From assembly GCF_001905905.1 (NCBI RefSeq), contig NZ_LIVT01000001.1:1099952-1163951 (forward strand): a stretch of DNA of 64,000 nt, written 5' to 3'. Under the pieces are notes generated by a model. The model was given only the letters and a program-made list of their open reading frames with translations, was not told the origin of the DNA and made no database searches. A program made the position numbers and the translations under genes. Below are positions 1 through 9,800 of this stretch, piece by piece. The stretch is from Streptomyces sp. CB02366 (GTDB lineage: Bacteria > Actinomycetota > Actinomycetes > Streptomycetales > Streptomycetaceae). Each line of letters opens with the position of its first letter. Within the stretch, counting starts at the first letter, position 1.

Positions 1-56
1 GGCGAGCGTGCGTGCCGGGCGTCGCCGAACAGGCGGGACTTTCGAAACACGCCCTA
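1..56. repeat. Right end of a MITE-like element, cut by the window edge
   Basis: These 56 bases are identical to 36060-36115, the right part of the complete element at 35937-36115. The segment ends in the 17-bp terminal inverted repeat ACTTTCGAAACACGCCC (38-54) followed by TA (55-56), the probable duplicated target dinucleotide. Only the right part of this copy is in the window. The last C of the element together with TA forms, on the minus strand, the TAG stop codon of the neighbouring regulator gene. Confidence 0.8.
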
Positions 57-782
57 AGGGCGTGGGCCGGTGTCGGACCAGTCGTCGGAGGGGCCGAGGT
101 GTTCCCGGAGCGCGCGTCGGCCGGTGTCGGTGAGGGCGACGGCGCGGCCGGTGCCGACCCGGGTGATCCAGCCGGAGTCGAAGGCGTGACGGCACACGGC
201 GGAGCCGACGGCCCCGGCCAGGTGCGGGCGGCGCTCCGTCCAGTCCAGGCAGGAGCGGACGGGCGGACGCCGTTTGTCGGGCGGGAGGGGGATACCGAGC
301 CGGTGCAGCCAGGCGGTCCCGTCGCCGGTGAGCGTCAGCCCGTGTTCCCAGTCCAGCAGCCCCCGATGGGTCATGGCCGTGGTGATCGCGACCCCGAGGG
401 CGCCGGCGAGGTGGTCGTAGCACGTGCGGGCGCGTGCCAGCGCCCGGCTGCGGTTGACGGCCGGCAGCGAGGGGGCCGGGGCAGCGCGTCGAGGCGCCAT
501 CGACGCGAGGTTCTCGATCAGTTCCGCCGTGGCGGGGTCGGCCAGGCGGACGTAGCGATGACGGCCCTGACGCTCCTGTGCCAGCAATCCTCCGGCGACC
601 AGGAGGTTCAGGTGCTCGGTCGCGGTCGAGGCGGCCACCCCGGCATGGCGGGCCAGCTCGCTCGCGGTCCACGCCCGGCCGTCCAGCAGCGCGAGGCAGA
701 ACCCCGCGCGGGTGCCGTCGGCCAGAAGACCGGCCAGGGCGGCCAGGTCCGGGCCCTCGGAATGCGTGTCACGGCTGTTCAT
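54..782 (-). CDS. ArsR-like winged-helix transcriptional regulator
   Basis: A 242-residue cytoplasmic DNA-binding protein. The N-terminal third (about residues 10-85) is a winged helix-turn-helix of the ArsR type: LADGTRAGFCLALLDGRAWT, then ASELARHAGVAASTATEHLN as the recognition region, then a wing with RQGRHRYVRL. The C-terminal two thirds resembles the long helical extension of Streptomyces ArsR-like regulators; no metal-binding cysteine pair is visible, so a small-molecule or redox signal is likelier than a metal. It is divergent from a flavin reductase gene 68 bp away and probably controls it. The TAG stop is made by the end of the transposable element at 1-56, so the natural C-terminus may have been different. 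ArsR-type fold is confident; the ligand is unknown. Confidence 0.85.
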   Translation of the reverse strand: MNSRDTHSEGPDLAALAGLLADGTRAGFCLALLDGRAWTASELARHAGVAASTATEHLNLLVAGGLLAQERQGRHRYVRLADPATAELIENLASMAPRRAAPAPSLPAVNRSRALARARTCYDHLAGALGVAITTAMTHRGLLDWEHGLTLTGDGTAWLHRLGIPLPPDKRRPPVRSCLDWTERRPHLAGAVGSAVCRHAFDSGWITRVGTGRAVALTDTGRRALREHLGPSDDWSDTGPRP

Positions 783-807
783 CGCCGTCCATCATCCACC
801 AGGGATC

Positions 808-825
808 CTTCGGTGCGCGCCGAAG
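808..825. promoter_or_regulatory. Inverted repeat in the ArsR/flavin-reductase divergent promoter
   Basis: CTTCGG-TGCGCG-CCGAAG, a perfect 6-6-6 inverted repeat, sits in the 68-bp gap between the divergent regulator (start 782) and flavin reductase (start 851). Position and symmetry suit an operator for the ArsR-like protein. This is inference; short GC-rich palindromes also occur by chance. Confidence 0.35.
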
Positions 826-850
826 CGTCCGCACCCTACCTTCGAGCCCC

Positions 851-1495
851 ATGAACACCTTGACGCCGGGCAGCGCGCCCACCGCCACCTCGGCGGACCA
901 CGTGACCATCACGCCGAGCATCCTGTACTTCGGAACACCGGTCGTGCTGCTCTCCACGGAGAACGAGGACGGTTCCGCCAACCTTGCGCCGATGTCCTCG
1001 GCCTGGGCATTGGGACAGGCGATCGTGTTGGGCGTGGGGGTCGAGGGGCAGACCGCGCACAATCTCCGCAGCCGGCCCGAGCTGGTGATCAACCTGCCCG
1101 CGCCGGCCCAGTGGCCGGCGGTGGAACGGCTCGCGCCGCTCACCGGGCGCTCTCCCGTGCCCGTGGCCAAACAGGGCGGCTTCCGCTTCGAACGGGACAA
1201 GTTCGCGGCGGCCGGGCTGCGGCCCGAGCCCTCCGAGCTGGTCCGGCCGCCCCGGGTCGCCGCATGCCCCTTGCAACTGGAGGCCCGTGCCGCCCGGGTC
1301 CAGCCCGACGTCACCGGCATGTTCCTCATCGTCGAAGCCCAGGTGCTCAAGGTCCACGCCGATCCGCGCATCGTCGTCCCCGGCTCCCAGCACGTCGACC
1401 CGGCCAGGTGGAGCCCCCTGATCTACAACTTCCGGCACTACTACGGACTCGGCCCCGAGCTCGGCCACAGCTTCCGTTCCCGGACACCCCGCTGA
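851..1495 (+). CDS. Flavin reductase family (flavoredoxin-like) FMN-binding protein
   Basis: A 214-residue protein with the split-barrel flavin reductase fold (DIM6/NTAB type), which binds FMN and reduces flavin or uses it for electron transfer. Family-like segments are TITPSILYFGTPVVLLSTEN near residues 18-38, NLAPMSSAWALG (about 44-55), the domain-typical NLRSRPELVINLP (about 71-83) and a C-terminal YNFRHYYGLG. The ATG at 851 is used because the reading frame upstream runs antisense to the regulator and lacks family sequence. Its only close neighbour is the divergent ArsR-like gene. The substrate cannot be told from sequence. Confidence 0.85.
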   Translation: MNTLTPGSAPTATSADHVTITPSILYFGTPVVLLSTENEDGSANLAPMSSAWALGQAIVLGVGVEGQTAHNLRSRPELVINLPAPAQWPAVERLAPLTGRSPVPVAKQGGFRFERDKFAAAGLRPEPSELVRPPRVAACPLQLEARAARVQPDVTGMFLIVEAQVLKVHADPRIVVPGSQHVDPARWSPLIYNFRHYYGLGPELGHSFRSRTPR

Positions 1496-1503
1496 AACCG
1501 TCT

Positions 1504-1527
1504 CCGGCCGATCGGCCGATCGGCCGG
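1504..1527. terminator. 24-bp perfect palindrome after the flavin reductase
   Basis: A completely self-complementary 24-bp sequence built of three GGCC units joined by GATC (starts CCGGCCGATCGG) lies 9 bp after the flavin reductase stop. In the convergent gap to the lipoprotein gene it could act as a bidirectional terminator, although a perfect palindrome has no natural loop and there is no T-run. Confidence 0.4.
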
Positions 1528-1686
1528 ACCGCCGAGCGACCGGGCCGCCGTGCTCCTCGGCTTCTTCGCCGTGGCCGTGTACCGCGGCAGCTTTTCACGA
1601 ACCGGCCGCCCCCTCCCGACGCTCGTCGCCCACACCCTTCAGCGGTCGTCGCCCCCACCTCTCCGTGGTCGACGCGCCCGCGCCTC

Positions 1687-2202
1687 TCAGCGGTCCAGGA
1701 ACTCCGCACAGCGCAACGGCCCCACCACCGGGCCCTCCGCCGGTCGAACGGTCACCTCCACGTCGTCCGCCCGGACCTCCGCCTCCCGTACGGACTGGAA
1801 ACTGGCGAGGGTGCAGACCAGTTGGCCCGTCACCTGATCGCGGGCCTGTGCCCAGTACGGGCCCTCCAGCTTCACCGTGACGCGGGCCCCGTCCCCGGTC
1901 ACGGTGTAGCCGCTGGGGGCGTGGAACAGCGTGGTCAGCCCCGCGCGGCGTTCCGCCGCGGTCGGCCCCTGCGACAGCAGCTTCATCACCGCTTCCAGGC
2001 TGTCGTTCTGCTGGTCGAGCAGGGGCACGGCCCGCAACCCGGTGTCGGACGCGTAGTAGAGCCGCTTCCCGCGCGTCAGTCCGGAGGCGGGTTCGCCCGC
2101 CTCTATCACCCCGGTCGGCCGCACCCCGACCCCGCAGCCGGCGAGCGGGGCCAGGACGGCCGCCAGTACGGCGAGGGTCAGGAAGCCTCCGCGCCGGCTC
2201 AT
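1687..2202 (-). CDS. Lipoprotein with GerMN-like domain, third gene of a two-component operon
   Basis: A 171-residue lipoprotein. Residues 1-25 are a type II signal peptide: basic MSRRGG, hydrophobic stretch and lipobox LAGC, with the cysteine to be lipidated. The mature part (RLYYASDTGLRAVPL, LEAVMKLLSQGPTAAE, VTVKLEG, LVCTLASF) resembles the GerMN domain found in spore-germination and LpqB-type lipoproteins. The ATG overlaps the stop of the sensor kinase by 4 nt (ATGA), so the two are translationally coupled. By analogy with other actinobacterial kinase-lipoprotein pairs it probably modulates the sensor's extracellular input; that is inference. Confidence 0.8.
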   Translation of the reverse strand: MSRRGGFLTLAVLAAVLAPLAGCGVGVRPTGVIEAGEPASGLTRGKRLYYASDTGLRAVPLLDQQNDSLEAVMKLLSQGPTAAERRAGLTTLFHAPSGYTVTGDGARVTVKLEGPYWAQARDQVTGQLVCTLASFQSVREAEVRADDVEVTVRPAEGPVVGPLRCAEFLDR

Positions 2203-3791
2203 TCCCCTCCCTCCCCGCCCGTACGCCGCAAGGGCAGGACCAGCGTGAACACCGCGCCGCCGCCCGGCCGTCGGGCCTCGACCCCGATGGAGCCGCCGTG
2301 CAGCCGGGCGTTCTCCAGCGCGATGGCCATGCCGAGGCCGCTGCCCTGCCCGCCGTCCAGCCCCGCACCAGGACCGGCCCCCCGCACGCCCCCGGGGGAC
2401 GACGGCACGGCGGGGGCGGGGACGGTGGTCCGCGTACGCGCCTCGTCCGCCTTGTAGAACCGGTCGAAAACCCGCTCCCGCGCCTCCGGCGGCAGACCGG
2501 GCCCCCGGTCCGCGACCTCCAGCACCACCCGGTCGCCCCCGGTCACGGCCAGGGTGACCGTGACCGGCGGAGCGCCGTGCTTGAGCGCGTTGCCCACCAG
2601 GTTGGCCACGATCACGTCGACGCGGCGCCGGTCCACCACGGCCCGTACCCCCTCGGGCAGTCGGAGCGTCACCCGGTCCGTCCAGCCGCGCAGCGCCAAC
2701 GACGCCCGTACGGTGTCGGCGAGATCGGTCTCCGAGGCGTTGAGCCGGGCCGCCCCGGCGTCGAAGCGGGAGATCTCCATCAGGTCCTCGACCAGCCGGG
2801 ACAGCCGGGCCGTCTCCGCGCCCACCGTACGGGCCGCCCGGGCGGCGTCCGGCGGGAGCTGGTCCGCGTCCTCCTCCAGGACCGTCGCGACCATCGCCAT
2901 CGCCGCGAGGGGCGTGCGCAGTTCGTGCGACACGTCCGCCACGAACCGCCGCGCCTTCGCCTCCTGCGCCCTCAACTCGGCGTCGGACGACTGGAGCGCG
3001 TCGGCCGTCTCGTTGAACGTCCGTGCCAGATCCGCCAGTTCGTCGTGGCCGCGCACCGCGACCCGGCTGCCGAGGTCGCCCGCGGCCAGTTCGCGGGTGG
3101 CCCGCCCCAGCTTCCGTACCGGTCGCAGGACCGTCCCGGCGGCCAGCAGCGCCAGGAGGGCCGCCGCCACCACCACGGGCACGATCCCCTCCTGTACGGA
3201 GTCCAGCAGCGCGGCGGTGTCGTCCCGCTCGGCCCGCAGATCGGTGATGGCGAAGACCTCCAGGCCCGAGGCGCGGCGGTCCCCGTCGGCGTACGTCACG
3301 GGCGTGCCGACCACCAGGTAGGGCTCGCCGCGCCACTCCACGCGCTGGAACCGGGCCCCGTCCCCGGCCCGCACGGCCGCCCGCAGCTCGGCGGTGACCC
3401 GGCCCTCCGTGTCCGCGTACGTGTCGGAGACCGCCGACAGGTCCTCGTGGCGGGCGACCACGACGCGCGCGCCCAGGCCCTCGGAGACCTCCGCCGCGAA
3501 CCGGGACAGCGACCGCTGGTCGGGCGGCAGGTCGAACCCCGCCGCCACCACCGCGACCCGCTCCCGCAGGTCGTTCACCGCGGTGTTCTGGGTGCGCTGG
3601 AGGACGGCGGTGCGGGCCTCCCGGTAGGCGAGGGCGGTCGCGGTCACCGCGCTGACCAGGGCGACCAGGACGAAGGTGACGACGAGCCGGACCCGCAGCC
3701 CGCCCACGAACCGCCGGGGACCGTGGCGCAGCGGCGCGCGCCGCCGGGGCTCGTGGCGCAGCGGCCCGCGCCGCCGGGAGCGCCCCTTCAC
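2199..3791 (-). CDS. Membrane sensor histidine kinase
   Basis: A 530-residue two-component sensor. After a basic N-terminus come a first membrane helix (VRLVVTFVLVALVSAVTATA), a roughly 130-residue extracellular sensor region, a second helix (VPVVVAAALLALLAAGTVL), a HAMP linker with GHDELADLARTFNE, a HisKA box FVADVSHELRTPLAAM (His-289 is the phospho-acceptor), the N box IVANLVGNALKHG, and G boxes DRGPGLP and GSGLGMAI. Between the G boxes is an unusually long Pro/Gly-rich lid insertion. The GTG start overlaps the response-regulator stop by 4 nt (GTGA). It lies divergent from an efflux transporter module, its likely regulatory target. Confidence 0.93.
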   Translation of the reverse strand: MKGRSRRRGPLRHEPRRRAPLRHGPRRFVGGLRVRLVVTFVLVALVSAVTATALAYREARTAVLQRTQNTAVNDLRERVAVVAAGFDLPPDQRSLSRFAAEVSEGLGARVVVARHEDLSAVSDTYADTEGRVTAELRAAVRAGDGARFQRVEWRGEPYLVVGTPVTYADGDRRASGLEVFAITDLRAERDDTAALLDSVQEGIVPVVVAAALLALLAAGTVLRPVRKLGRATRELAAGDLGSRVAVRGHDELADLARTFNETADALQSSDAELRAQEAKARRFVADVSHELRTPLAAMAMVATVLEEDADQLPPDAARAARTVGAETARLSRLVEDLMEISRFDAGAARLNASETDLADTVRASLALRGWTDRVTLRLPEGVRAVVDRRRVDVIVANLVGNALKHGAPPVTVTLAVTGGDRVVLEVADRGPGLPPEARERVFDRFYKADEARTRTTVPAPAVPSSPGGVRGAGPGAGLDGGQGSGLGMAIALENARLHGGSIGVEARRPGGGAVFTLVLPLRRTGGEGGE

Positions 3792-4522
3792 CACGGGCCG
3801 AAGCGGTAGCCGAAGCCCCGCACGGTCTGGACGTACCGGGGGCGGCCCGGCACGTCCTCGATCTTGGCCCGCAGCCGGCCCACCGCCGCGTCCACCAGCC
3901 GGGAGTCGCCCAGGAAGGTGTGGTCCCACACCGACGCGAGCAGCTGCTCCCGGGTGAGGACCCGGCCCGGCGCGGCCGACAGCTCCAGCAGGACCCGCAG
4001 TTCGGTGGGCGGCAGGGCGATGGGCGTGCCGTGCTTGGTGACGGTCAGCCCGGCCCGGTCGATCACCAGGCCGCCGTGATCGGTGCGGTCGCCGTGGTCC
4101 GCCCGGCCGGCCCCCCGCACCGCGCCGGACGCACCGGCGCCCGAGGACGGTTCCGCGCGGCGCAGGGCGGCCCGGATGCGGGCCTCCAGGACGGGCGCGG
4201 TGACCGGCTTCACCACGTAGTCGTCGGCCCCCGCCTCCAGCCCGGTCACGATGTCCCGGTCGTCGCCGCGCGCGGTCAGCATGATGATCGGCAGGGCCGC
4301 CGTACGGGCCCGGATGCGGCGGCACACCTCGAAGCCGTCCATCCCGGGCAGCATCAGGTCCAGGACGGCCAGCTCGACCGGGGCGCCCCGCTCCCCGTCG
4401 AGCAGCGCCAGGGCCTCCTCGCCGGTGGCGGCGGTCTCCACGCCGTACCCGTGCCGGCGCAGCACGAGCTCCATCCCGTCCCGTACGGAGGCGTCGTCCT
4501 CGATGAGCAGCACATGCGGCAT
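3788..4522 (-). CDS. OmpR/PhoB-type response regulator
   Basis: A 244-residue regulator with an N-terminal receiver domain (HVLLIEDDASVRDGM; phospho-acceptor Asp in ELAVLDLMLPGMDGF; conserved T in MLTARGD and K in YVVKP) and a C-terminal winged helix (LPPTELRVLLELSAAPGRVL ... RLVDAAVGRLRAKIE ... VQTVRGFGYRF). A Gly/Ala/His-rich linker of about 35 residues joins them. ATG at 4522 places VLLIEDD at the usual distance from the N-terminus, better than an in-frame upstream start at 4540. First gene of the regulator-kinase-lipoprotein operon, divergent from the ABC module at 4658. Confidence 0.93.
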   Translation of the reverse strand: MPHVLLIEDDASVRDGMELVLRRHGYGVETAATGEEALALLDGERGAPVELAVLDLMLPGMDGFEVCRRIRARTAALPIIMLTARGDDRDIVTGLEAGADDYVVKPVTAPVLEARIRAALRRAEPSSGAGASGAVRGAGRADHGDRTDHGGLVIDRAGLTVTKHGTPIALPPTELRVLLELSAAPGRVLTREQLLASVWDHTFLGDSRLVDAAVGRLRAKIEDVPGRPRYVQTVRGFGYRFGPW

Positions 4523-4657
4523 GGGGCCGATTATGCGCACGCCCCGGACCTCTCCGTCTCCCCCACCCGGGGCCCGGGGCGCAGGTCGGAGGCATTGTTA
4601 CGTTCCCATCACGTGCCCATGCACCGGCCATCACGCGGGGCGGCCAGCGTGGGGCCC
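4523..4657. promoter_or_regulatory. Divergent promoter region between two-component operon and ABC efflux module
   Basis: A 135-bp region between oppositely oriented start codons must carry both promoters. It contains the only locally A/T-richer stretch, around TTGTTACGTTCCCATCACG (4595-4613). I could not assign a convincing -35/-10 pair or a direct-repeat binding site for the response regulator. Confidence 0.4.
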
Positions 4658-5305
4658 ATGAGCTTCCCCACCACCGCCGGGCTCCGCCTGGCCGCCTTCG
4701 TGGCCGTACCCGTACTCGCCCTCACCGTCGCCTGCGGCGGAAGCGACGACGACGCCGGGGCCAAGGGCCGCGACGCGATCGCCGACGTACCGTCCCCGAA
4801 GGCCGAGCCCTCCGGGGAGAGCACCGCCGGGGCGGAGAGCACGCCGAGCGCGAAGCCCGCCGGCAAGAGCGCCTACTACGACGCCCAGGTCGCGTTCGTC
4901 CGGTGCATGCGCGCCGAGGGCGGCTACCCGGAGTACCCCGACCCCAAGCTCAGCGGCTACCTCGACTGGGCCAAGGTCAACGAGCTGGGTTCCCAGCCCG
5001 GCCGCAACCACGGCATCAAGGCCGGGAAGAACAACGTCTGCCTGCCCGAACTCCAGGCGTCCATGGCCGCCGAGCCCAAGCGCGACCAGCAGAAGTCCTA
5101 CGAATCGATGCTCGCGCACGCCCAGTGCATGCGGGACAACGGCGTCAGCCGGTTCACCAACCCGGTGATGTCCGGGGGCAACGCGATCCCCGGCGGCGAC
5201 CCGAACCCGGGCTCCCCGGTCATCGACTCCGAGTCGCCCGCGTACAAGAAGGCCCGTGAGGCGTGCGCGCCGAAGCTCCTCGACGGACTGGACGGGATGC
5301 AGTGA
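4658..5305 (+). CDS. Lipoprotein with duplicated CMRxxG motif, first gene of efflux module
   Basis: A 215-residue probable lipoprotein. The signal region LAAFVAVPVLALTVACGG has a lipobox with Cys near residue 25, followed by an acidic and Ser/Pro-rich linker to about residue 70. The domain contains two similar halves: FVRCMRAEGGYPEYPDP and HAQCMRDNGVSRFTNP, plus a C-terminal ACAPKLL. This CMR-G-PDP pattern is one I associate with actinobacterial lipoproteins encoded upstream of MacA-like adaptors; the function is not established. The stop overlaps the next gene's GTG by 4 nt, marking one operon. Confidence 0.8.
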   Translation: MSFPTTAGLRLAAFVAVPVLALTVACGGSDDDAGAKGRDAIADVPSPKAEPSGESTAGAESTPSAKPAGKSAYYDAQVAFVRCMRAEGGYPEYPDPKLSGYLDWAKVNELGSQPGRNHGIKAGKNNVCLPELQASMAAEPKRDQQKSYESMLAHAQCMRDNGVSRFTNPVMSGGNAIPGGDPNPGSPVIDSESPAYKKAREACAPKLLDGLDGMQ

Positions 5306-6374
5306 AACGCTCCACCACCGCCCTTCTCGCCCTGGGCGCGGTGACCGCCGCCGTCACCGGGGGCGTCCTGCTCCTCGGCGTCGGCGGCGGGGCGGGCGCG
5401 GAGGACCGGGACGGCGAGGGCCTGCCGCCCGCCACGGCCACCGTCGTCCGCACCGACCTCGTCCTCTCCAAGACCGTCGACGGCCGGATCGACTTCGCCC
5501 AGCGCCGCGCCGTCAAGGCCGCCGTGGAGGGCACGGTCACGGTGGCGGCCGCCGAAGGGACGACCGTACGGAGAGGAGAGGCCCTGTACGAGCTGAACGA
5601 CAAGCCGGTGACGCTCCTCTACGGGCCGGTACCGGCGTTCCGCGAGATGAAGGCGGGCGCCCGGGGCAGCGACGTACTCCAACTGGAGCGCAATCTCCGG
5701 GACCTGGGGTACGGGGCGGGACTGTACGTCGACACGGAGTACGGCCCCGACACCGAGGCCGCCGTCAAGCGGTGGCAGAAGCAGCTCAACCGCGAGACCA
5801 CCGGCAGGGTCGGCCGGGGCGACGTCGTCTTCCAGCCCGACGAGGTCACGGTGGTCTCCGCCGACGCGGCCCTCGCCGACCAGGTCGGCCCGGACGCCCC
5901 CGTCCTGACGATCGCCTCCACCAAGCCGGTCGTACGGGCGCAGCTGGAGCAGACGGACGGGGCGCTCACCGCACGCGGCACGAAGGTGGAGGTGACCCTG
6001 CCGAGCGGGCGGACCGAGAGCGGGAAGGTCGCGGGGACGGTACGCCCGGCGGGCGACGACGCCGCCGAGGGCGGCGGCCAGGAGGGCATCACCGTGGAGG
6101 TCGTCCTGGACGGCGGCTCCCGGGCCGTGTCCGGCGAGGACGCCGAGGCGACGGCCAGCGTCACCTTCGTCAGCGAGGCCCGCGAGGGGGTCCTCGCGGT
6201 GCCGGTCGAGGCGGTGGTGGCGCTGCGCGGCGAGAACGGCGGGTACGGACTCCAGGTCGTCCGCGGCAGGACGTCCGAGATGATCCGGGTGGAGACGGGC
6301 ATGACGGCGGACGGGCGGATCGAGGTCAGCGGGGACGGGCTGCGCGTGGGCATGAAGGTCGGGGTGGCGAAGCC

Positions 6375-6378
<4 letters not shown>
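5302..6378 (+). CDS. Periplasmic-adaptor (MacA/HlyD-like) protein with peptidoglycan-binding domain
   Basis: A 358-residue exported protein with an N-terminal hydrophobic segment (TTALLALGAVTAAVTGGVLL). It has the adaptor fold of efflux systems: a lipoyl-like half VEGTVTVAAAEGTTVRRGEA, a peptidoglycan-binding type 1 insertion (GARGSDVLQLERNLRDLGYG to AAVKRWQ, about residues 110-160), a beta-barrel region with KVEVTLPSG, and a C-terminal membrane-proximal part (GVLAVPVEAVVAL, VETGMTADGRIEV). It should link the ABC permease to the cell wall. The GTG start overlaps the lipoprotein stop and its own stop overlaps the ATPase start, both by 4 nt. Confidence 0.88.
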
Positions 6379-7246
<868 letters not shown>

Positions 7247-7262
<16 letters not shown>

Positions 7263-8440
7263 AACCCGCCCGGCTCTCCGCCCGGGACGTCCTGCGCGTC
7301 GGCGCGGTCGGTCTGCGGGCGCGCCGGGCCCGGGTGGTGCTCTCGGCGCTCGGCATCGCCATCGGCATCGCGACGATGGTCGCGGTCGTCGGCCTGTCCG
7401 AGTCGAGCCGCGCGGACCTGATGTCCCGGCTCGACCGGCTCGGCACCAACCTCCTCACCGCCGAGGCGGGCGACACCCCGATGGGCGGCACGGTCGAGCT
7501 GCCGAAGAACGCGGTGGCGATGGTCGAGCGGATCGGCCCGGTGCTCCACGCCACGGCCACCGCCGAGGTCGACGCCCGGATCCGCCGCAGCGACGTCGTC
7601 CCCGAGGAGCGCACCGCCGGGGTCACCGCGCAGGCGGCCCGGACCGATCTGCTCTCCACGCTCGGCGGCGAGGTCGCCCGGGGCACCTGGCTGACGCCGG
7701 CCGGGGAGCGGCTGCCCACGACCGTCCTGGGAGCGGTGGCGGCGGACCGGATCGGCATCACGCGCCCCGGCGAGACGATCATGATGAACGACGTGCGCGT
7801 GGTCGTCGTCGGCATCCTCGAACCCGTCGAGCTGGTCCCGACCCTGGACCGGGTGGCGCTGGTCGGATTCCCGGCCGCCGAGCGCTACTTCGGTTTCGAC
7901 GGCCGCCCCACCACCGTCTTCGAGCGCTCCACGGACGCCTCGGTGGAGGACGTGCGGGCGGTGCTGGCCCGTACGGTCAGCCCCGGCAACGAGGCCGCCG
8001 TCCGGGTCTCGCGCCCCTCGGACGCGCTGGCGGCCCGGGCGGCGGCCGACACAGGGCTGAGGACCCTGATGCTCGGGCTGGGCGCGGTGGCCCTGCTGGT
8101 CGGCGGGGTGGGCGTCGCCAACACGATGGTCGTCTCCGTGCTGGAGCGCCGCCAGGAGATCGGCCTGCGCCGTTCGCTGGGGGCGACGCGCAACGCGATC
8201 CGGCTCCAGTTCCTGACGGAGTCGCTGCTGCTGTCCGCACTGGGCGGGGCGGCGGGAGCCCTGCTGGGGGCGGGCGCGACCTACGGGTTCGCACGGGTGC
8301 AGGGGTGGACGGCGGTGATCCCGCCCTGGTCCCTGGCGGGCGGCCTGGCCGCGACCCTGCTGATCGGCGTCGTCGCGGGCCTCTATCCGGCGATCCGCGC
8401 GGCCCGCCTGCACCCCACGGTGGCGCTGAACGCGGTGTGA
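7247..8440 (+). CDS. MacB/FtsX-family ABC transporter permease
   Basis: A 397-residue membrane protein with the MacB topology: first helix near residues 28-50 (RVVLSALGIAIGIATMVAVV), a large extracellular domain (about 55-265), then three helices at about 270-300 (LGLGAVALLVGGVGVANTMVV), 320-345 and 360-385 (AATLLIGVVAGLYPAIRAARL). The cytoplasmic loop ERRQEIGLRRSLGATRNAI is the conserved coupling element that contacts the ATPase. The C-terminal P-x-x-AL ending is typical. It completes the lipoprotein-adaptor-ATPase-permease module. Substrate unknown; antimicrobial peptide or envelope-stress export would fit the linked two-component system. Confidence 0.93.
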
Positions 8441-8550
8441 GGGGCGGAATGGTTGCGGCGGGGGACGGCGGACGACGCGGAACGGTGACGACGCGGGGTG
8501 CGAGCCGCGAGGGCGGGGCGGGCTGTGGGAGGAGCGGGGCGGGCCGCGCC

Positions 8551-9645
8551 TCAGGGGCTGACCCGCTCGACGCCGCGCCGTTCCGCGAGCTTCGCGACGA
8601 TCAGGCAGTACAGCGGGGCGAAGACGAGTTCCAGGACGAGGGCCTGCCAGGGGGCGTCGGCTGCGGTGCTGCTGTCGTCGAGGTCCCCGAAGCCCGCCGC
8701 CAGGCCGAAAGCCAGCAGGTTGTTGGCGGTGTGCAGCACGATCACCGCTTCGAGGCCGCCGGTGCGGATCACCAGCCAGCCCCACCACATGGCCGAGTAG
8801 AACAGCAGGAGGAATCCGGAGAGTTCGCCGAACCCGTGGGCCAGGGCGAACAGCAGGGACGCCACGACGATCGCGGGCCACGGCGAACGCACCGTCCGGC
8901 CGATCGCCTGGACCAGCCAGCCCCGGAAGACGTACTCCTCCGCTGCGGCCTGGAACGGGACGAGCGCCAGGACCACGGCCAGGCTCAGCAGGAAGTAGGG
9001 CCAGCCCGGGAAGCCTCCGCCCGACTCGGTGAGCGGCTCGGAGTCCCAGGTCCACGCGATCAGCAGCCCGATCTGCAGGATGATCAGCGGGACGCCCACG
9101 GCGGCGCACCACCCGAGCCAGCCCCAGCGAAGCCGCCCGACGACGGAGGACAGGGTTCCGGCGGGGCGGCGGCCCAGGAGCCGGACGACGCCCATGACGA
9201 CGGGTATGCCGATCGCGATGCCGAGGAGCGAGATGGTCAGGTCGGCGACCGGGTCCTCGAAGAAGAGGTGGCTGTCCGCCGAGTCGGGCCCCGCGTCCAG
9301 CACCTCGGCGATGACCACGCCGATCAGGGTGACGGCCAGGACGCCTCCCACGACCAGCAGCAGGGCGACCACCACCTCGCCCAGCCAGCCGAACCGCCCG
9401 CCCTGGCCGTTGCGCCCCTGCTCGTCGTAGCGGGAGCCCGAGGGCGCGCGCACCGGGCCGGACGGCGGACGGCCCCAGGGCGGGGGCGCGTCCCAGCCGC
9501 CCTGCCAGGACGCCGGGGGCGGCGGGATCGGCGGGCCGGCCGGACGCGACGGCTCGGCCGGGGCCGACGGCGGGGCCCAGGGCGACGGAGGCGGAGTCCA
9601 GGGCGACGGGGGCTGGTTCGGGGGTACGTCGGGAGGCGGGTTCAC
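8551..9645 (-). CDS. CPBP-family intramembrane glutamic endopeptidase
   Basis: A 364-residue multi-pass membrane protein. The N-terminal 70 residues are a Pro-rich cytoplasmic tail (PPSPWTPPPSPWAPP). About eight hydrophobic segments follow. The CPBP/Rce1 signature is intact: AAAEEYVFRGW (tandem Glu and Arg), FALAHGFGE (His) and VLHTANNLLAF (His/Asn), so it should be a membrane-embedded protease or immunity-type protein. The GTG at 9645 begins with the NPPPD sequence common for these tails; a TTG at 9681 would add 12 residues. It is convergent with the ABC permease. Confidence 0.88.
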   Translation of the reverse strand: MNPPPDVPPNQPPSPWTPPPSPWAPPSAPAEPSRPAGPPIPPPPASWQGGWDAPPPWGRPPSGPVRAPSGSRYDEQGRNGQGGRFGWLGEVVVALLLVVGGVLAVTLIGVVIAEVLDAGPDSADSHLFFEDPVADLTISLLGIAIGIPVVMGVVRLLGRRPAGTLSSVVGRLRWGWLGWCAAVGVPLIILQIGLLIAWTWDSEPLTESGGGFPGWPYFLLSLAVVLALVPFQAAAEEYVFRGWLVQAIGRTVRSPWPAIVVASLLFALAHGFGELSGFLLLFYSAMWWGWLVIRTGGLEAVIVLHTANNLLAFGLAAGFGDLDDSSTAADAPWQALVLELVFAPLYCLIVAKLAERRGVERVSP

Positions 9646-9800
9646 ACCAGCGATCTTCGGCTGCCGCGCGGCACGGGTCAACGCGGTACGCGGCCGGGGC
9701 AGGGGCAGGGGTCGAGCGTGTCACCCCAGGCGTCCCACGCGCTCACGGCCCGCGGCCCCGGCGCCACGATGGCGGTGCCGGGACCGCGGGACCGGATTCC

